A DNA stretch of 59,002 bases from Roseibacillus sp. (GCA_022448985.1 JAKVCR010000056.1:1-59002), one strand, 5' to 3'. Counted from the first letter of the stretch, positions 33,748 to 42,952 are shown. Made by a program: numbers and translations. The notes: generated from the sequence alone by a model not told the origin.

Positions 33748-36700
33748 ATGATCAAGTGGATCCTCCAGAAGATCGTCGGATCGAAACATCAGCGTGAATT
33801 AAAGCGCATGTGGCCGGTAGTGGCCAAAATCAACAAGATCGAGGAGGCCCTTCAGGAAGAGTCCCACGAGGCCATCCTGGAGAAGGTCGCGGGCTGGCAG
33901 AATCACCTTCACCGCTACCTCCCCCTGGAGACCGCCACTAAGCGTGAAATCAAACAGATGGATCCTGGACAACTCGCCGAGATGGCTACCAGGATCGGGG
34001 AACGCCTCACTTCCCTGCAAAAGGAATTCCCGACTCTTCCCGACCGGGTGGACGCCGATCCCGAGGCCATCGAGAATGCCAAGGAGACCTTTCGCCAGAT
34101 TGAGGAGCGGTTTCCAGACCTGCGCCGTAAATATCTTGATTCGATTCTTCCCGAGGCGTTTGCGGTGGTAAAGAACGCCGCCCGGCGCCTCGTTGGGGAG
34201 ACGATTGAGGTCTGTGACCAGCCTGTTGAGTGGGACATGGTGCATTTTGATGTGCAACTAATCGGAGGAATTGCCCTCCACCGCAAAATGATCGCGGAAA
34301 TGCGGACCGGGGAAGGAAAGACCTTGGTTGCGACCCTCCCAGTCTTCCTCAATGCCCTGACCGGGCTTGGCGTGCATGTGGTCACGGTCAATGATTACCT
34401 GGCCCGACGCGACTCCGAGTGGATGGGTGCGGTGTTCAAGTTCCTCGGTCTTACCGTGGGATGCATCCAGAACCAGCAACCCCCGCCAGCTCGCCGCGAA
34501 CAGTACAACTACGACATCACTTACGGCACCAATTCCGAATTCGGATTCGACTATCTTCGCGACAACGGAATGGCCTCTTCGCGCGATGAGCAGGTGCAGC
34601 GCACATACTATTTCGCCATCATCGATGAGGTCGACTCCATCCTCATCGACGAGGCGCGTACCCCGCTCATCATCTCCGGCCCATCCGTGATGAACTCCTC
34701 CACCGAGCAATATGTCCGACATAAGCCGCTCGTGGAACAACTTGTCAAACGCCAGAATGTCCTCTGCAACGAACTGGCCGCCCGGGCCAAGAAGCACCTG
34801 GATGATGGTGAAGATGACGAGGCGGGACGTGCACTCTTCAAGATTAAGCTCGGCCAGCCGCGCAACCGCCAACTTATGCGCCTGATGGAAGATCCTGACC
34901 TGCGCCGTCTCGTGCAGAAGAGTGAGCTTTCCATGTACCAGGACGCGCAGAAGAAGGAGCTCTTCGCAGTAAAGGAGGAACTCTACTTCACCATCGACGA
35001 GAAGGGCCACGATGCCGACCTCATGGAAATGGGCAGGGAATATCTCTCCCCTGACGATCCGGAAGCTTTTATCCTGCCCGATCTCGCCGAGGCGTTTGCA
35101 GAGATCGATGCCAACCCTGATCTCGATGAAAAGGCCGCCCAGGAAGCCAAGAAAGAGATAGAGGAGCATCTCGACCGGCGAGGCGAAAAGATGCATTCCA
35201 TTTCCCAGCTTCTGAAGGCCTATTGCCTCTTTGAGAAGGATGTCGAGTATGTCCTGCAGGACAACAAGGTTGTCATCGTGGACGAGAATACCGGTCGCGA
35301 GATGCCTGGCCGCCGCTGGTCCGACGGACTCCATCAGGCGGTGGAAGCCAAGGAGGGCGTCGAAATTGAGCGTGAAACACAGACCTACGCTACCATCACG
35401 ATCCAGAACTACTTCCGCCTTTACGAAAAGCTGGCGGGGATGACGGGAACTGCTGAAACCGAAGCAGCCGAGTTTTCGGACATCTATCATCTCGACGTCC
35501 TGCCCATTCCTACGAACGAGCCTAATCAGCGGGAGGACTTCAACGATCAGGTCTTTAAGACACGGCGGGAAAAGTACAATGCGGTCGTCAACAGCATCCA
35601 AACCTGCCACCAGAAGGGCCAACCCGTCCTCGTGGGAACCGCTTCTGTTGATGCATCTGAGACGCTCTCACGTATGCTGAAGCGCGCCAAGATTCCGCAC
35701 GCTGTTCTTAATGCCAAGTACCACCGGCAAGAGGCCGAAATCGTGACCAGGGCAGGACAGAAGGGTTCCGTAACTGTTTCCACAAACATGGCCGGTCGTG
35801 GAACCGATATCAAACTCGCTGAGGGAGTTCCCGATGTCGGCGGCCTCATGGTGGTGGGCACCGAACGTCACGAATCACGGCGCATCGACCGCCAGTTGCG
35901 CGGACGCTGTGCCCGCCAGGGTGACCCGGGCGCCTCGCAGTTCTTCATTTCCTTTGAAGACGATCTCATGCGCAACTTTGCAGCAGCCGAGCGCATGACC
36001 AGCATGATGGAGCGCTTCGGCATGGAAGATGGAGAAGCCCTCGAACACCGCTGGCTCAATCGATCCGTGGAGACTGCTCAGAAACGAGTGGAACAGCTGC
36101 ACTATCGCCGTCGAAAGTACGTGCTCGACTTCGACGATGTGATGAACAGTCAGCGCGCCGCCGTCTATGGCTATCGCAATGAGGTGCTTACCTCGGAAGA
36201 TCCCCGCGAACTCCTATACGAAATCGTCGACAAGGTCATTCCGGTCCATGTCGACAGCTACCTCCTCGGAGGAGACGAGGGATCGCCTGACTACAATGAG
36301 CTGATCGGCTGGGCTAATACGACTTTCCCTATCCACCTTAGCCGCTCTCCCGAGACCTTTGAGGAGAAGGAGCCCGAAGAAGTCAGCGATCTTCTCATCG
36401 AGAAAGTGAAAACCGCCTATGAGCTCAAGGTCCAGGTAGAAGACCCTGCCCTCCTGGACCAGCTCGAGCGCCACATCATCATGGTGGCCATCGACCGACT
36501 CTGGCAGGAGCACCTCTACAACATGGACGCCCTGCGGGACGGCGTGCACCTGAGAGCACAGGGTCAGAAAGACCCCCTCGTTGAGTATAAAAACGAGGCC
36601 TACAATCTGTTCGTCAGTCTTTGGGACAGAATCGAGAGTGAGATCCTCAACAATCTCTTCCGGAGCACTACCAATCTCGAAAAGTTCGAGCAGTTCCTGC

Positions 36701-36930
36701 ATGATCTCCCCTTCGAAATGAACGACCAGAAGGACGGCGCATCGGAAATCGGTCCCGGCAATCTGGCCACCTCCGGACCTGCCGGCAGACCTGGCGGAGC
36801 TCAGGGTGATGGAGGCCAGCTCAAACTTAACATCCCCAAACGCCGGCCAAGCATCAAGGTCGGACGCAACGAACCCTGCCCCTGCGGATCGGGAAAGAAA
36901 TACAAGGTCTGCTGTGGGCGCCAGGGTTAG
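33748..36930 (+). CDS. secA: preprotein translocase ATPase SecA
   Basis: The motor that pushes preproteins through SecYEG. It has 1060 residues, against about 900 in E. coli. The first nucleotide-binding domain has Walker [15 protein letters not shown] (185-198), about 80 residues later than usual because of an N-terminal charged insertion (about 60-125). [17 protein letters not shown] is Walker B. The preprotein cross-linking region carries another insertion, rich in Asp/Glu/Lys (about 355-490). The second ATPase domain contains [15 protein letters not shown]. The C-terminus ends with a proline/glycine linker and the SEC-C zinc motif [16 protein letters not shown], which binds SecB or ribosomes in other bacteria. 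Enlarged SecA proteins are common in Bacteroidota and PVC bacteria. With yajC, secDF and ffh upstream it completes an export-rich region. Confidence 0.97.
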   Translation: MIKWILQKIVGSKHQRELKRMWPVVAKINKIEEALQEESHEAILEKVAGWQNHLHRYLPLETATKREIKQMDPGQLAEMATRIGERLTSLQKEFPTLPDRVDADPEAIENAKETFRQIEERFPDLRRKYLDSILPEAFAVVKNAARRLVGETIEVCDQPVEWDMVHFDVQLIGGIALHRKMIAEMRTGEGKTLVATLPVFLNALTGLGVHVVTVNDYLARRDSEWMGAVFKFLGLTVGCIQNQQPPPARREQYNYDITYGTNSEFGFDYLRDNGMASSRDEQVQRTYYFAIIDEVDSILIDEARTPLIISGPSVMNSSTEQYVRHKPLVEQLVKRQNVLCNELAARAKKHLDDGEDDEAGRALFKIKLGQPRNRQLMRLMEDPDLRRLVQKSELSMYQDAQKKELFAVKEELYFTIDEKGHDADLMEMGREYLSPDDPEAFILPDLAEAFAEIDANPDLDEKAAQEAKKEIEEHLDRRGEKMHSISQLLKAYCLFEKDVEYVLQDNKVVIVDENTGREMPGRRWSDGLHQAVEAKEGVEIERETQTYATITIQNYFRLYEKLAGMTGTAETEAAEFSDIYHLDVLPIPTNEPNQREDFNDQVFKTRREKYNAVVNSIQTCHQKGQPVLVGTASVDASETLSRMLKRAKIPHAVLNAKYHRQEAEIVTRAGQKGSVTVSTNMAGRGTDIKLAEGVPDVGGLMVVGTERHESRRIDRQLRGRCARQGDPGASQFFISFEDDLMRNFAAAERMTSMMERFGMEDGEALEHRWLNRSVETAQKRVEQLHYRRRKYVLDFDDVMNSQRAAVYGYRNEVLTSEDPRELLYEIVDKVIPVHVDSYLLGGDEGSPDYNELIGWANTTFPIHLSRSPETFEEKEPEEVSDLLIEKVKTAYELKVQVEDPALLDQLERHIIMVAIDRLWQEHLYNMDALRDGVHLRAQGQKDPLVEYKNEAYNLFVSLWDRIESEILNNLFRSTTNLEKFEQFLHDLPFEMNDQKDGASEIGPGNLATSGPAGRPGGAQGDGGQLKLNIPKRRPSIKVGRNEPCPCGSGKKYKVCCGRQG

Positions 36931-36998
36931 TTAATGAGCAGACATTGAACATTACTCTTGTCGCCTGAAATGCCCACTGAGAGACGTAAAATCTCCGC

Positions 36999-37027
36999 TT
37001 GACGACCCCACTGACCCTACCTAGGCT
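36999..37027 (+). promoter_or_regulatory. putative promoter of rpsU
   Basis: TTGACG (36999-37004), a 17-base spacer and TAGGCT (37022-37027), with the rpsU ATG at 37067. Predicted leader is about 33 bases. Confidence 0.5.
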
Positions 37028-37030
37028 CCG

Positions 37031-37051
37031 CGCCCCCACTGAAAAGGGGCG
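37031..37051 (+). promoter_or_regulatory. hairpin in the rpsU leader
   Basis: CGCCCC (37031-37036) can pair with GGGGCG (37046-37051) around a nine-base loop, ending 15 bases before the ATG. The predicted transcription start falls within the 5' arm, so at least the CCCC-GGGG core should remain in the mRNA. It may control S21 synthesis. Confidence 0.4.
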
Positions 37052-37066
37052 AATCTATCAATTCCC

Positions 37067-37354
37067 ATGGCAAAGAGTCACGATCGCGGTATCCAGCTAA
37101 AGAAGGGCGAGTCTGTCGATCGGGCCCTCAAGCGGTTGAAGACCAAGCTCGATACGGAAGGGATTATCGAAGAAATGCGGCGCCGACGCGCCTTTGAAAC
37201 GCCGATCGAACGCAAACGACGTAAGGCCCGCACCGCTATCAAACGCAACCGCGTACGCTGGCGGTATATCTCGGAAGCAACCGAGAAGAAAATCGAAGAG
37301 CGCAAGGCCGCGGCCGCTGCTGCCGCTCATTCCTCCCAGGACGATCCTTCCTGA
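37067..37354 (+). CDS. rpsU: 30S ribosomal protein bS21
   Basis: A 95-residue basic protein of the small-subunit platform, near the anti-Shine-Dalgarno end of 16S rRNA. The S21 core is visible: ESVDRALKRLKTKLDTEGII, then RRRRAFETPIERKRRKARTA. It is longer than E. coli S21 (71), with an N-terminal extension (MAKSHDRGIQ) and a C-terminal Ala-rich tail with SSQDDPS. No Shine-Dalgarno sequence precedes the ATG. The leader has a hairpin. It converges on fabF. Confidence 0.93.
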   Translation: MAKSHDRGIQLKKGESVDRALKRLKTKLDTEGIIEEMRRRRAFETPIERKRRKARTAIKRNRVRWRYISEATEKKIEERKAAAAAAAHSSQDDPS

Positions 37355-37374
37355 AGTGCCCCCCTGGACCGCAT

Positions 37375-37438
37375 CCCCTCTTCCTTTTTATCGAGGGGCG
37401 TAATATTCTCGTTTTTCTCAGAGCTGCCACCCTGAGAA
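37375..37438. other. two hairpins between convergent rpsU and fabF
   Basis: CCCCTC (37375-37380) pairs with GAGGGG (37393-37398), loop of 12. TTCTCAG (37415-37421) pairs with CTGAGAA (37432-37438), loop of ten. Neither is followed by a classic T-tract on its expected strand, though the first has five T residues in its loop. They may end both transcripts. Confidence 0.4.
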
Positions 37439-37503
37439 TAAGACTGAGCCTTTCTCCTCACATGGACCGGCTTCCGATCCCGAGAGAATACTGAAAACCT
37501 CTC

Positions 37504-38754
37504 CTACCCGTCGAAGGCCTTGACGATCAGGGTTGCGTTGTGACCCCCAAAACCGAAACCATTACTCGCTGCTACCTTGATCTTCGCCTCGCGTGCCTCA
37601 TTCGGGACATAGTCGAGATCGCATTCAGGGTCCTGGTTCTCCAGATTAATGGTGGGAGGAATTACACCTTCACAGATCGACATGATGCAGGCCGCAAGCT
37701 CAATGGCCCCGGTGGCTCCCAGAAGGTGACCGGTCATCGATTTGGTGGAACTCACTGCCAACCCATTGGTAGCGTGATCCCCACAAGCCACCTTGATAGC
37801 CACGGTCTCCGCAATATCTCCCAGCGGCGTAGAGGTTCCGTGGGCATTCAGATAATCGACATCCTCAGCATTCACCTTCGCATGCTTCATCGCCATCTGC
37901 ATCGCACGAGCAGGACCTGTTCCATCGGGTGATGGCGCACTCAGGTGATGGGCATCGGCGCTCACACCATAACCAGCCAGTTCCGCGTAAATCCGCGCAC
38001 CGCGTTTCAAGGCGTGTTCCAGGTCCTCCAGCATCACTACTCCTGCTCCTTCTCCCATCACAAACCCGTCACGATCTACGTCAAACGGTCGCGAGGCACG
38101 CTCCGGTTCGTCGTTTCGACAACTCAGGGCCCGCATGTTGCTAAAGCCGGCCAGTCCCATATCCCGGATCGAAGCCTCCGCCCCCCCAGCAAGGATAGCA
38201 TCCGCGTCCCCAAACTTGATAATGCGCCAAGCTTCACCCACCGAGTTGTTAGCTGTGGCACAGGCCGTAACGATTGACATGTTGGGGCCTCCAAAACCGT
38301 ACTCCATCGAAATCATTCCGGTTGCGATATTCGCAATCATCATCGGAATCACAAACGGGCTTACCCGCGCTGGCCCCTTTTCCATAAGGATAGTGTGCTG
38401 CTCAACCAGCGTATGTAGCCCTCCAATCCCGCTCCCGACCATCACCCCGACTCTGGTCTTATCCACCGCCTCAGGATCCATTCCGCTATCGTTAAGCGCC
38501 ATCCGGGCGGCAGGAAGAGCAAACTGGGTGTAACGATCCGACCGGCGCGCATCCTTCGGATTGGCATAGAAGGGCTTGGGATCAAACCCCTTTACCTCCC
38601 CGGCGATCTGGCAGGGAAAATCTGATGTATCGCACTGCTCAATCTTTCCAATGCCGGAGCGGCCTTCCTTCAGTCCTTCCCATGTGGCAGGCAGATCATG
38701 CCCAAGAGGACTGATGGCACCGATGCCGGTCACTACAACTCTGCGTTCAGACAT
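37504..38754 (-). CDS. fabF: beta-ketoacyl-ACP synthase II
   Basis: It elongates acyl-ACP with malonyl-ACP in fatty-acid synthesis. The 416-residue thiolase-fold protein begins RRVVVTGIGAISPLG. The Cys-His-His triad is complete: Cys165 (VTACATANN), His305 (NAHGTSTPLGD) and His343 (MTGHLLGATGA). The gating-loop motif GFGFGGHNA is near the end. I used the ATG at 38754; the frame is open to 38814, but that upstream part contains the predicted promoter and has no family match. acpP, often adjacent to fabF, is not here. It is the first gene of its unit; the zinc-ribbon gene ends 63 bases upstream on the same strand. Confidence 0.96.
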   Translation of the reverse strand: MSERRVVVTGIGAISPLGHDLPATWEGLKEGRSGIGKIEQCDTSDFPCQIAGEVKGFDPKPFYANPKDARRSDRYTQFALPAARMALNDSGMDPEAVDKTRVGVMVGSGIGGLHTLVEQHTILMEKGPARVSPFVIPMMIANIATGMISMEYGFGGPNMSIVTACATANNSVGEAWRIIKFGDADAILAGGAEASIRDMGLAGFSNMRALSCRNDEPERASRPFDVDRDGFVMGEGAGVVMLEDLEHALKRGARIYAELAGYGVSADAHHLSAPSPDGTGPARAMQMAMKHAKVNAEDVDYLNAHGTSTPLGDIAETVAIKVACGDHATNGLAVSSTKSMTGHLLGATGAIELAACIMSICEGVIPPTINLENQDPECDLDYVPNEAREAKIKVAASNGFGFGGHNATLIVKAFDG

Positions 38755-38785
38755 AAGATCGTCGTGGCCCTTGCGGACCCGAACC

Positions 38786-38814
38786 TCCCTAAACCGATGA
38801 ACGCAGTTACGCAA
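38786..38814 (-). promoter_or_regulatory. putative promoter of fabF
   Basis: On the minus strand TTGCGT (38814-38809), a 17-base spacer and TAGGGA (38791-38786), 31 bases before the ATG at 38754. It overlaps the end of the zinc-ribbon gene upstream by at most a few bases of the -35 flank. Confidence 0.45.
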
Positions 38815-38817
38815 GTC

Positions 38818-39060
38818 TCATCCCAATCGACGATCACGTCTACATGGGTTGAGACTGGAACATTCAGGGCAAGGCTGGACCACATCCTGACCCTGCTTCC
38901 GGTAGGCTGTCCCACAAATACGGCATCGCAGGATATTCCGACGCACCTCTTTATCCATGTGCCGCTCGCGAAGTTCATCCACAAGAACCCCCAATCCTAC
39001 CACCACCGCTACCGTGAAAAGAATCAATGCGCAGAACTGCGGTATATCCAACTCGATCAT
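38818..39060 (-). CDS. small membrane protein with cytosolic zinc ribbon
   Basis: An 80-residue protein I do not recognise as a named family. One transmembrane helix (about residues 9-27, FCALILFTVAVVVGLGVLV) is followed by a charged stretch and a zinc-ribbon pattern: CRIC (Cys46, Cys49) and CPEC (Cys64, Cys67), with an extra Cys73. Positive residues after the helix suggest that the ribbon is cytosolic. Its ATG overlaps the stop of the TonB-like gene as ATGA (39057-39060), so it is translationally coupled to the exbB-exbD-tonB set. It may be an assembly factor or a metal-sensing regulator of that complex; this is inference. Confidence 0.75.
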   Translation of the reverse strand: MIELDIPQFCALILFTVAVVVGLGVLVDELRERHMDKEVRRNILRCRICGTAYRKQGQDVVQPCPECSSLNPCRRDRRLG

Positions 39061-39899
39061 TTCTGGTCTGTCCCTTGTGGCCTTTCCTCTCCGCGCAACC
39101 CGCGTACACGTATACGAATCTCCCCCCAGAGCAGTTCATCTTTACCCGGTTTCATCCGCTGCCCCCGCAGCCAGCGCGCCAGCAGGTCATCCAACTTCTG
39201 GTCATCAGGGTCGAGCACTTGACAAGTTTCTATCACACCACGCCGATTGACGCTCACAAGGAAGCGACGCTCCAGTCCGAGCAATTCCCGCGGTCGCACC
39301 CCTTCAGGTCCAGCCTGTCCTTCCGCAAGCAGATCCCCAACCGGACTAGTTGGGGAAGAATCCCCCCAACGCTCTCGAAGGGCCTCATCAGCCTCGGCAA
39401 TGATATGCCCTTCCACTTCAATTAAAGCTTTCACCCGTGCTGGCCTCCCCTTCAACTGCGGAAGCCGCGGCCGAATCGGGTCAAGAATTGGAGGCAGTCT
39501 GCTCTCAACTACCCTCTCTTCCAATGGATGGAGCAGAGCCTCATGCCTTGTCTCTGCAAGCAGGACAGCTTCGATCTCTTTCATTCGACCCCGCAGTGTC
39601 TCATCTATAATCGGCTCCCACCGATCCAAATAAGGCGCCTCCCGACGGGCCCATGCCAACCATCGCCGTGACGCTTCGCTGCCAGGCGTAAGCACAGTAA
39701 CCCGGGCCGCCTCCCGACCAATCCGAACTTCCTGCGAACCTTCCACCCGGACGAGCAGGATCCCCACCCCGTAAATCACTGCCGCCAGAACAACCGCCAC
39801 TATCGTTCGCCGGACCGAACCCCGTCCGATGCGCCAGCGAAACAGCAGTCCCGCCTCCTGGTCCTGCACCGTGCGGAGACACTTACTCCTGCGTTCCAT
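39057..39899 (-). CDS. TonB-like energy transducer, first set
   Basis: A 280-residue protein with a basic cytosolic N-terminus, one transmembrane helix (about 32-51, TIVAVVLAAVIYGVGILLV) and a periplasmic region. The last 70 residues follow the TonB C-terminal pattern: RRFLVSVNRRGVIETCQVLD, then LDDLLARWLRGQRMKPG and a final strand. The usual proline-rich spacer of TonB is missing; the middle part is helical and charged. GGAGGGG lies eight bases upstream of the ATG, one of the few clear Shine-Dalgarno sequences here, as expected for an internal operon gene. The start overlaps the exbD end by 17 bases. Its outer-membrane partner is not in the window. An alternative reading is a TolA-like protein. 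Confidence 0.7.
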   Translation of the reverse strand: MERRSKCLRTVQDQEAGLLFRWRIGRGSVRRTIVAVVLAAVIYGVGILLVRVEGSQEVRIGREAARVTVLTPGSEASRRWLAWARREAPYLDRWEPIIDETLRGRMKEIEAVLLAETRHEALLHPLEERVVESRLPPILDPIRPRLPQLKGRPARVKALIEVEGHIIAEADEALRERWGDSSPTSPVGDLLAEGQAGPEGVRPRELLGLERRFLVSVNRRGVIETCQVLDPDDQKLDDLLARWLRGQRMKPGKDELLWGEIRIRVRGLRGEERPQGTDQK

Positions 39900-40374
39900 C
39901 CTGATCCCCTCCTGTTCCTGACTTAGGAGGATCCTCCCTCAGGTTCCGAAAGCCGGTTTTCTCCATTTCAAATCTTCCAGCCAGAATCACCTCGATCCCC
40001 ACCTGGTCTGCCACTCTTTCAAGTTCGCTCACCAGTCCAAACTTCATATCCTCATCCAACACGGCCACCAGAATTTCGATCCCTCGCTCCTCCTTGAGCC
40101 GACTCAATTCATCTACAAGATCCTCGAAATCGATCGGATTCCTTCCAAGATGAAAACGTGGCTGCGGTCCGCTCCGACCGAAGAGGCTCACACGCTTTCC
40201 GGGAGCGATAGTATCCATTCGTGAACTGAACTTCATCTTCTTCAGGGGCATTCCGGCCTGCTCGGCCACTGCCGGAATAAGTGCGAAAAAGATCAAGAGA
40301 ACTACGAGTAGGTCCAGTACCGCCAGAAGATACAAGGCCGAGGGTCTCTCCGGGAGTGAAATCTTGGCCTTCAC
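39883..40374 (-). CDS. exbD: ExbD/TolR-family proton-channel subunit, first set
   Basis: A 163-residue protein with one N-terminal transmembrane helix, ALYLLAVLDLLVVLLIFFAL. Asp21 is placed like the proton-carrying aspartate of ExbD/TolR. The periplasmic domain (about 45-150) has the family alpha/beta look (EDLVDELSRLKEERGIEILVAVL). The start is a GTG that shares one base with the exbB TAG (40374), so the two are coupled. The C-terminus is charged and extended (DPPKSGTGGDQDG). It sits between ExbB and the TonB-like protein in an exbB-exbD-tonB-zinc-ribbon operon. Confidence 0.88.
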   Translation of the reverse strand: MKAKISLPERPSALYLLAVLDLLVVLLIFFALIPAVAEQAGMPLKKMKFSSRMDTIAPGKRVSLFGRSGPQPRFHLGRNPIDFEDLVDELSRLKEERGIEILVAVLDEDMKFGLVSELERVADQVGIEVILAGRFEMEKTGFRNLREDPPKSGTGGDQDGTQE

Positions 40375-41060
40375 TATTCGCCGCTTCGCGATTCCCGCTC
40401 CTTCTCCTTCCGTGCTTCAACTTCTTCCCGGAAAGAAACAATCTCCGAATTGGAACGGGCATCGACTATGAGATTTACAACCTCAATCCCACTCCGCTGC
40501 AACCGATAAAGCAACCGTTTGGCCTTCCCCAGCATGGTCAGGTAGAACACATAGGAGCAGGTTGCTATACAGAGACCCGCCGCAGTCGTTACGAGACTCT
40601 CAAAGATTCCCCCCGCAAGGCTGGCATGGGCGATCTCCCCTTCGGCCTCGTTGATTTCGGTAAAAACGTCAATCAGTCCCAGGGAGGTTCCGAGCAACCC
40701 GGCAAGGGGTGCAACCAACGCGATCCCGAGAAGCGCACGCAAATTCTTCTCGATCCGGGGCACTTCCATGCACACCGCTTCATCTGCGATCTCACGCAGA
40801 TCCTTGCGCTCCATGTGATGGCGGATCAGGACGCTGTGCACCACCCGACCAACAGGCCCAGGGACCCGGTCCGCCTCGTGGATCGCCTCCGCAAAGGCCT
40901 TGCGGCGCAAATGATTCGAAATGCCCAGAAGAAAGTCGGCCGAGTTGACCCGAACTCCGTGGAAATAAAGAAAACGCTCCATGATGTAGACAATCGCGAG
41001 AAACGCGAGGGCCAACTGGAGCCAGAGAACTGGACCACCATAGTGCAAGAGCTCCGACAT
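40374..41060 (-). CDS. exbB: MotA/TolQ/ExbB-family proton channel, first set
   Basis: A 228-residue polytopic membrane protein. TM1 is VLWLQLALAFLAIVYIMERF. TM2 and TM3 sit in the conserved block LLGIALVAPLAGLLGTSLGL and FESLVTTAAGLCIATCSYVF, where the family has its Thr and Pro residues. The N-terminal periplasmic part is short, as in TolQ/ExbB. It is the first gene of the four-gene operon. A good -10 (TATAGT) ends seven bases before the ATG. The protein forms the proton-driven motor with ExbD that moves the TonB-like protein. Confidence 0.9.
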   Translation of the reverse strand: MSELLHYGGPVLWLQLALAFLAIVYIMERFLYFHGVRVNSADFLLGISNHLRRKAFAEAIHEADRVPGPVGRVVHSVLIRHHMERKDLREIADEAVCMEVPRIEKNLRALLGIALVAPLAGLLGTSLGLIDVFTEINEAEGEIAHASLAGGIFESLVTTAAGLCIATCSYVFYLTMLGKAKRLLYRLQRSGIEVVNLIVDARSNSEIVSFREEVEARKEKERESRSGE

Positions 41061-41067
41061 AGGCTGA

Positions 41068-41096
41068 ACTATAGCCTGACCCCGTCAGAATGACCA
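41068..41096 (-). promoter_or_regulatory. putative promoter of the first exbB operon, near-leaderless
   Basis: On the minus strand TGGTCA (41096-41091), a 17-base spacer and TATAGT (41073-41068), seven bases before the ATG at 41060. The -10 is strong and the -35 fair. Confidence 0.45.
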
Positions 41097-41150
41097 GACG
41101 TTCTGCACCAATCATGTAATTCCCTCTCTCAAGAGGACAAGGCATTGCCC

Positions 41151-41179
41151 TTGACCCCATTCTCAGCTGCCTCTACCTA
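41151..41179 (+). promoter_or_regulatory. putative promoter of the DEAD-box helicase gene, near-leaderless
   Basis: TTGACC (41151-41156), a 17-base spacer and TACCTA (41174-41179) end five bases before the ATG at 41185. Transcription would begin at or about the ATG. Confidence 0.5.
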
Positions 41180-41184
41180 GCGCC

Positions 41185-42381
41185 ATGTCATTTGCGGAGC
41201 TTGGGCTCTCGGAAGAGGTCTTGAAGGCCATTGAGGAGTCCGGTTACACCAATCCTACTCCTATCCAGGAGCAAGGGATACCGCTCATCCTTGCCGGCCG
41301 TGATGTTATCGGGGCCTCGCAGACCGGCACTGGGAAGACAGCCGCCTTCGCCCTGCCCATCCTCAGCAAACTTGATCCGGTGGGAAAGCCCCAGTGTCTC
41401 GTGCTCGAACCCACCCGTGAACTCGCCCATCAAGTGGCTGAATCGTTTGAACATTACGGAAAGCACACTGGCTTCCGAGTGGCTCTCCTCCACGGCGGCG
41501 TAGGCTATGGAAAGCAGGTTGAACAACTCGAACGGGGCGCCGATGTGGTGGTCGCCACCCCTGGGCGCCTGATCGACCTCTTTTACCGCGGCACTATGCG
41601 TTTCGGTGAAATGAAGATACTGATCCTTGACGAAGTCGATCGCATGCTGGACATGGGATTTCTGCCTGACGTGCGCAAGATCGTTAATCTCTGTCCCTGG
41701 GACGAACGCCAGACACTCTTCTTCTCCGCCACCATGCCTCCGGCCATTCAAACCTTCGCCGAGTGGTGTCTTAAGGATCCGATAGAGGTTGAAATCGCCC
41801 GTCGCGCGGTGCCCTCCACCGTGACCCATGCTTTTTACCCTGTCTCCATGACTCAGAGGGATGACTTGCTTCTCTCCCTCCTTGAGAAAACTGACTTCCA
41901 CAGTGTCATGATCTTCACCCGTACTCGCAAGGAGGCCGACTCCGTCTCTGGCCTCCTGAGGCAAAAGGGTCATGATAAGGTCGCGGTCATGCACTCTGAT
42001 ATCAGACAGAGTGACCGTATGAAGGCTCTCAAGGGCTTCAAGGAGGGCCTCTTCGAAGTTCTCGTTGCAACCGACGTCGCTGCCCGCGGAATCGATATCT
42101 CCAACGTCACCCATGTCATCAACTACCGCGTCCCCGAGAATGCGGAAGATTACGTCCACCGCATCGGCCGGACCGGTCGCGCCGAGCAGGAGGGTGATGC
42201 CTTCACCCTCCTCACCGCCGATGAACTCGACTTCGCAATTTCCGTTGAGCGCTTTATCGACCGCAAAATCGAGCGAAAAAAACTGGATGATTTCGACTAT
42301 GCCTACACTGCTCTCCTCGATGACAAGCCGGCCAAACCGATCCGTCGACCCCGCCGACCGTCGGGTCGACGTCGCAAGTGA
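41185..42381 (+). CDS. DEAD-box ATP-dependent RNA helicase, RhlE-like
   Basis: A 398-residue RNA helicase consisting of the two RecA-like domains and a short basic tail (RRPRRPSGRRRK). Motifs in order are the Q motif NPTPIQEQGIPL, Walker A ASQTGTGKTAAF, PTRELAHQ, motif II reading LDEVDRML (DEVD, not DEAD), SAT in FFSATMPP, and HRIGRTGR (motif VI). Length and order fit the RhlE group, which acts in ribosome assembly and RNA decay; the exact target is unknown. It is divergent from the first exbB operon across a 124-base gap. ruvC starts 67 bases downstream. Confidence 0.92.
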   Translation: MSFAELGLSEEVLKAIEESGYTNPTPIQEQGIPLILAGRDVIGASQTGTGKTAAFALPILSKLDPVGKPQCLVLEPTRELAHQVAESFEHYGKHTGFRVALLHGGVGYGKQVEQLERGADVVVATPGRLIDLFYRGTMRFGEMKILILDEVDRMLDMGFLPDVRKIVNLCPWDERQTLFFSATMPPAIQTFAEWCLKDPIEVEIARRAVPSTVTHAFYPVSMTQRDDLLLSLLEKTDFHSVMIFTRTRKEADSVSGLLRQKGHDKVAVMHSDIRQSDRMKALKGFKEGLFEVLVATDVAARGIDISNVTHVINYRVPENAEDYVHRIGRTGRAEQEGDAFTLLTADELDFAISVERFIDRKIERKKLDDFDYAYTALLDDKPAKPIRRPRRPSGRRRK

Positions 42382-42448
42382 TCTCCCTCCCATCCGGGTC
42401 TTTAGGATTCAGGAATCAACCAATTGAACCCAGGCTGCGGAGCCAGCC

Positions 42449-42952
42449 ATGCGCATCCTCGCCATCGACCCTGCTATCCGAAACACCGGCTTTGCCGTGG
42501 TGGAAGGCGACCACCAGTCACAACAGGCCCTTGCATTCGATATCATCTCTCTTCCCCGCAAGCTCCCACAATCCGAGGCCCTCGCTGCAATACGGACCAC
42601 TCTCAGCAATATCATTGAGAAGTGGGAACCAGACGAGGTGGCGGTCGAGGGAATCATCTACGTGCAATCCCACCGCACCGCCATTTCCATGGGAGCAGCT
42701 CGCGCCGCTAGCCTGATCGCGGCTGCCGATCATGGACTGAATATCTACGAGTATGCTCCGCGCAAAATCAAACAGGCTGTCGTAGGCAAGGGTTCGGCAG
42801 ACAAACAACAGGTAGCCTTCATGGTCCGCGCCATTCTCGGCCTCAGCGAAACCCCACCCCATGATGCCGCTGATGCCCTCGCCATTGCCCTTGCTCACCT
42901 CTTTGCATCCGACCCCCTCAAGCAGGCTGCCCTTCCCCGGACTCAAATTTAG
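42449..42952 (+). CDS. ruvC: crossover junction endodeoxyribonuclease RuvC
   Basis: It resolves Holliday junctions made by RuvAB during recombination repair. The 167-residue RNase H-fold protein has the acidic catalytic residues: Asp7 (LAIDPAIRNTGFAV), Glu67 (VAVEGIIY), and Asp139 and Asp142 in HDAADALAIA. Length is normal. ruvA and ruvB are not adjacent. It lies between the helicase and lipB, all on the plus strand with gaps of 67 and 41 bases, so a loose operon is possible. No Shine-Dalgarno is present. Confidence 0.95.
   Translation: MRILAIDPAIRNTGFAVVEGDHQSQQALAFDIISLPRKLPQSEALAAIRTTLSNIIEKWEPDEVAVEGIIYVQSHRTAISMGAARAASLIAAADHGLNIYEYAPRKIKQAVVGKGSADKQQVAFMVRAILGLSETPPHDAADALAIALAHLFASDPLKQAALPRTQI

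Noticed and set aside
34258-35622. 454-codon minus-strand frame inside secA
   Set aside because: Antisense to highly conserved SecA sequence; no start signal or motif.
38755-38814. Upstream ATG for fabF adding 20 residues
   Set aside because: The extension does not match the family and includes the predicted promoter; the ATG at 38754 fits the FabF N-terminus.
41188-42393. 401-codon minus-strand frame opposite the DEAD-box helicase
   Set aside because: Antisense shadow over the full helicase; no independent evidence.
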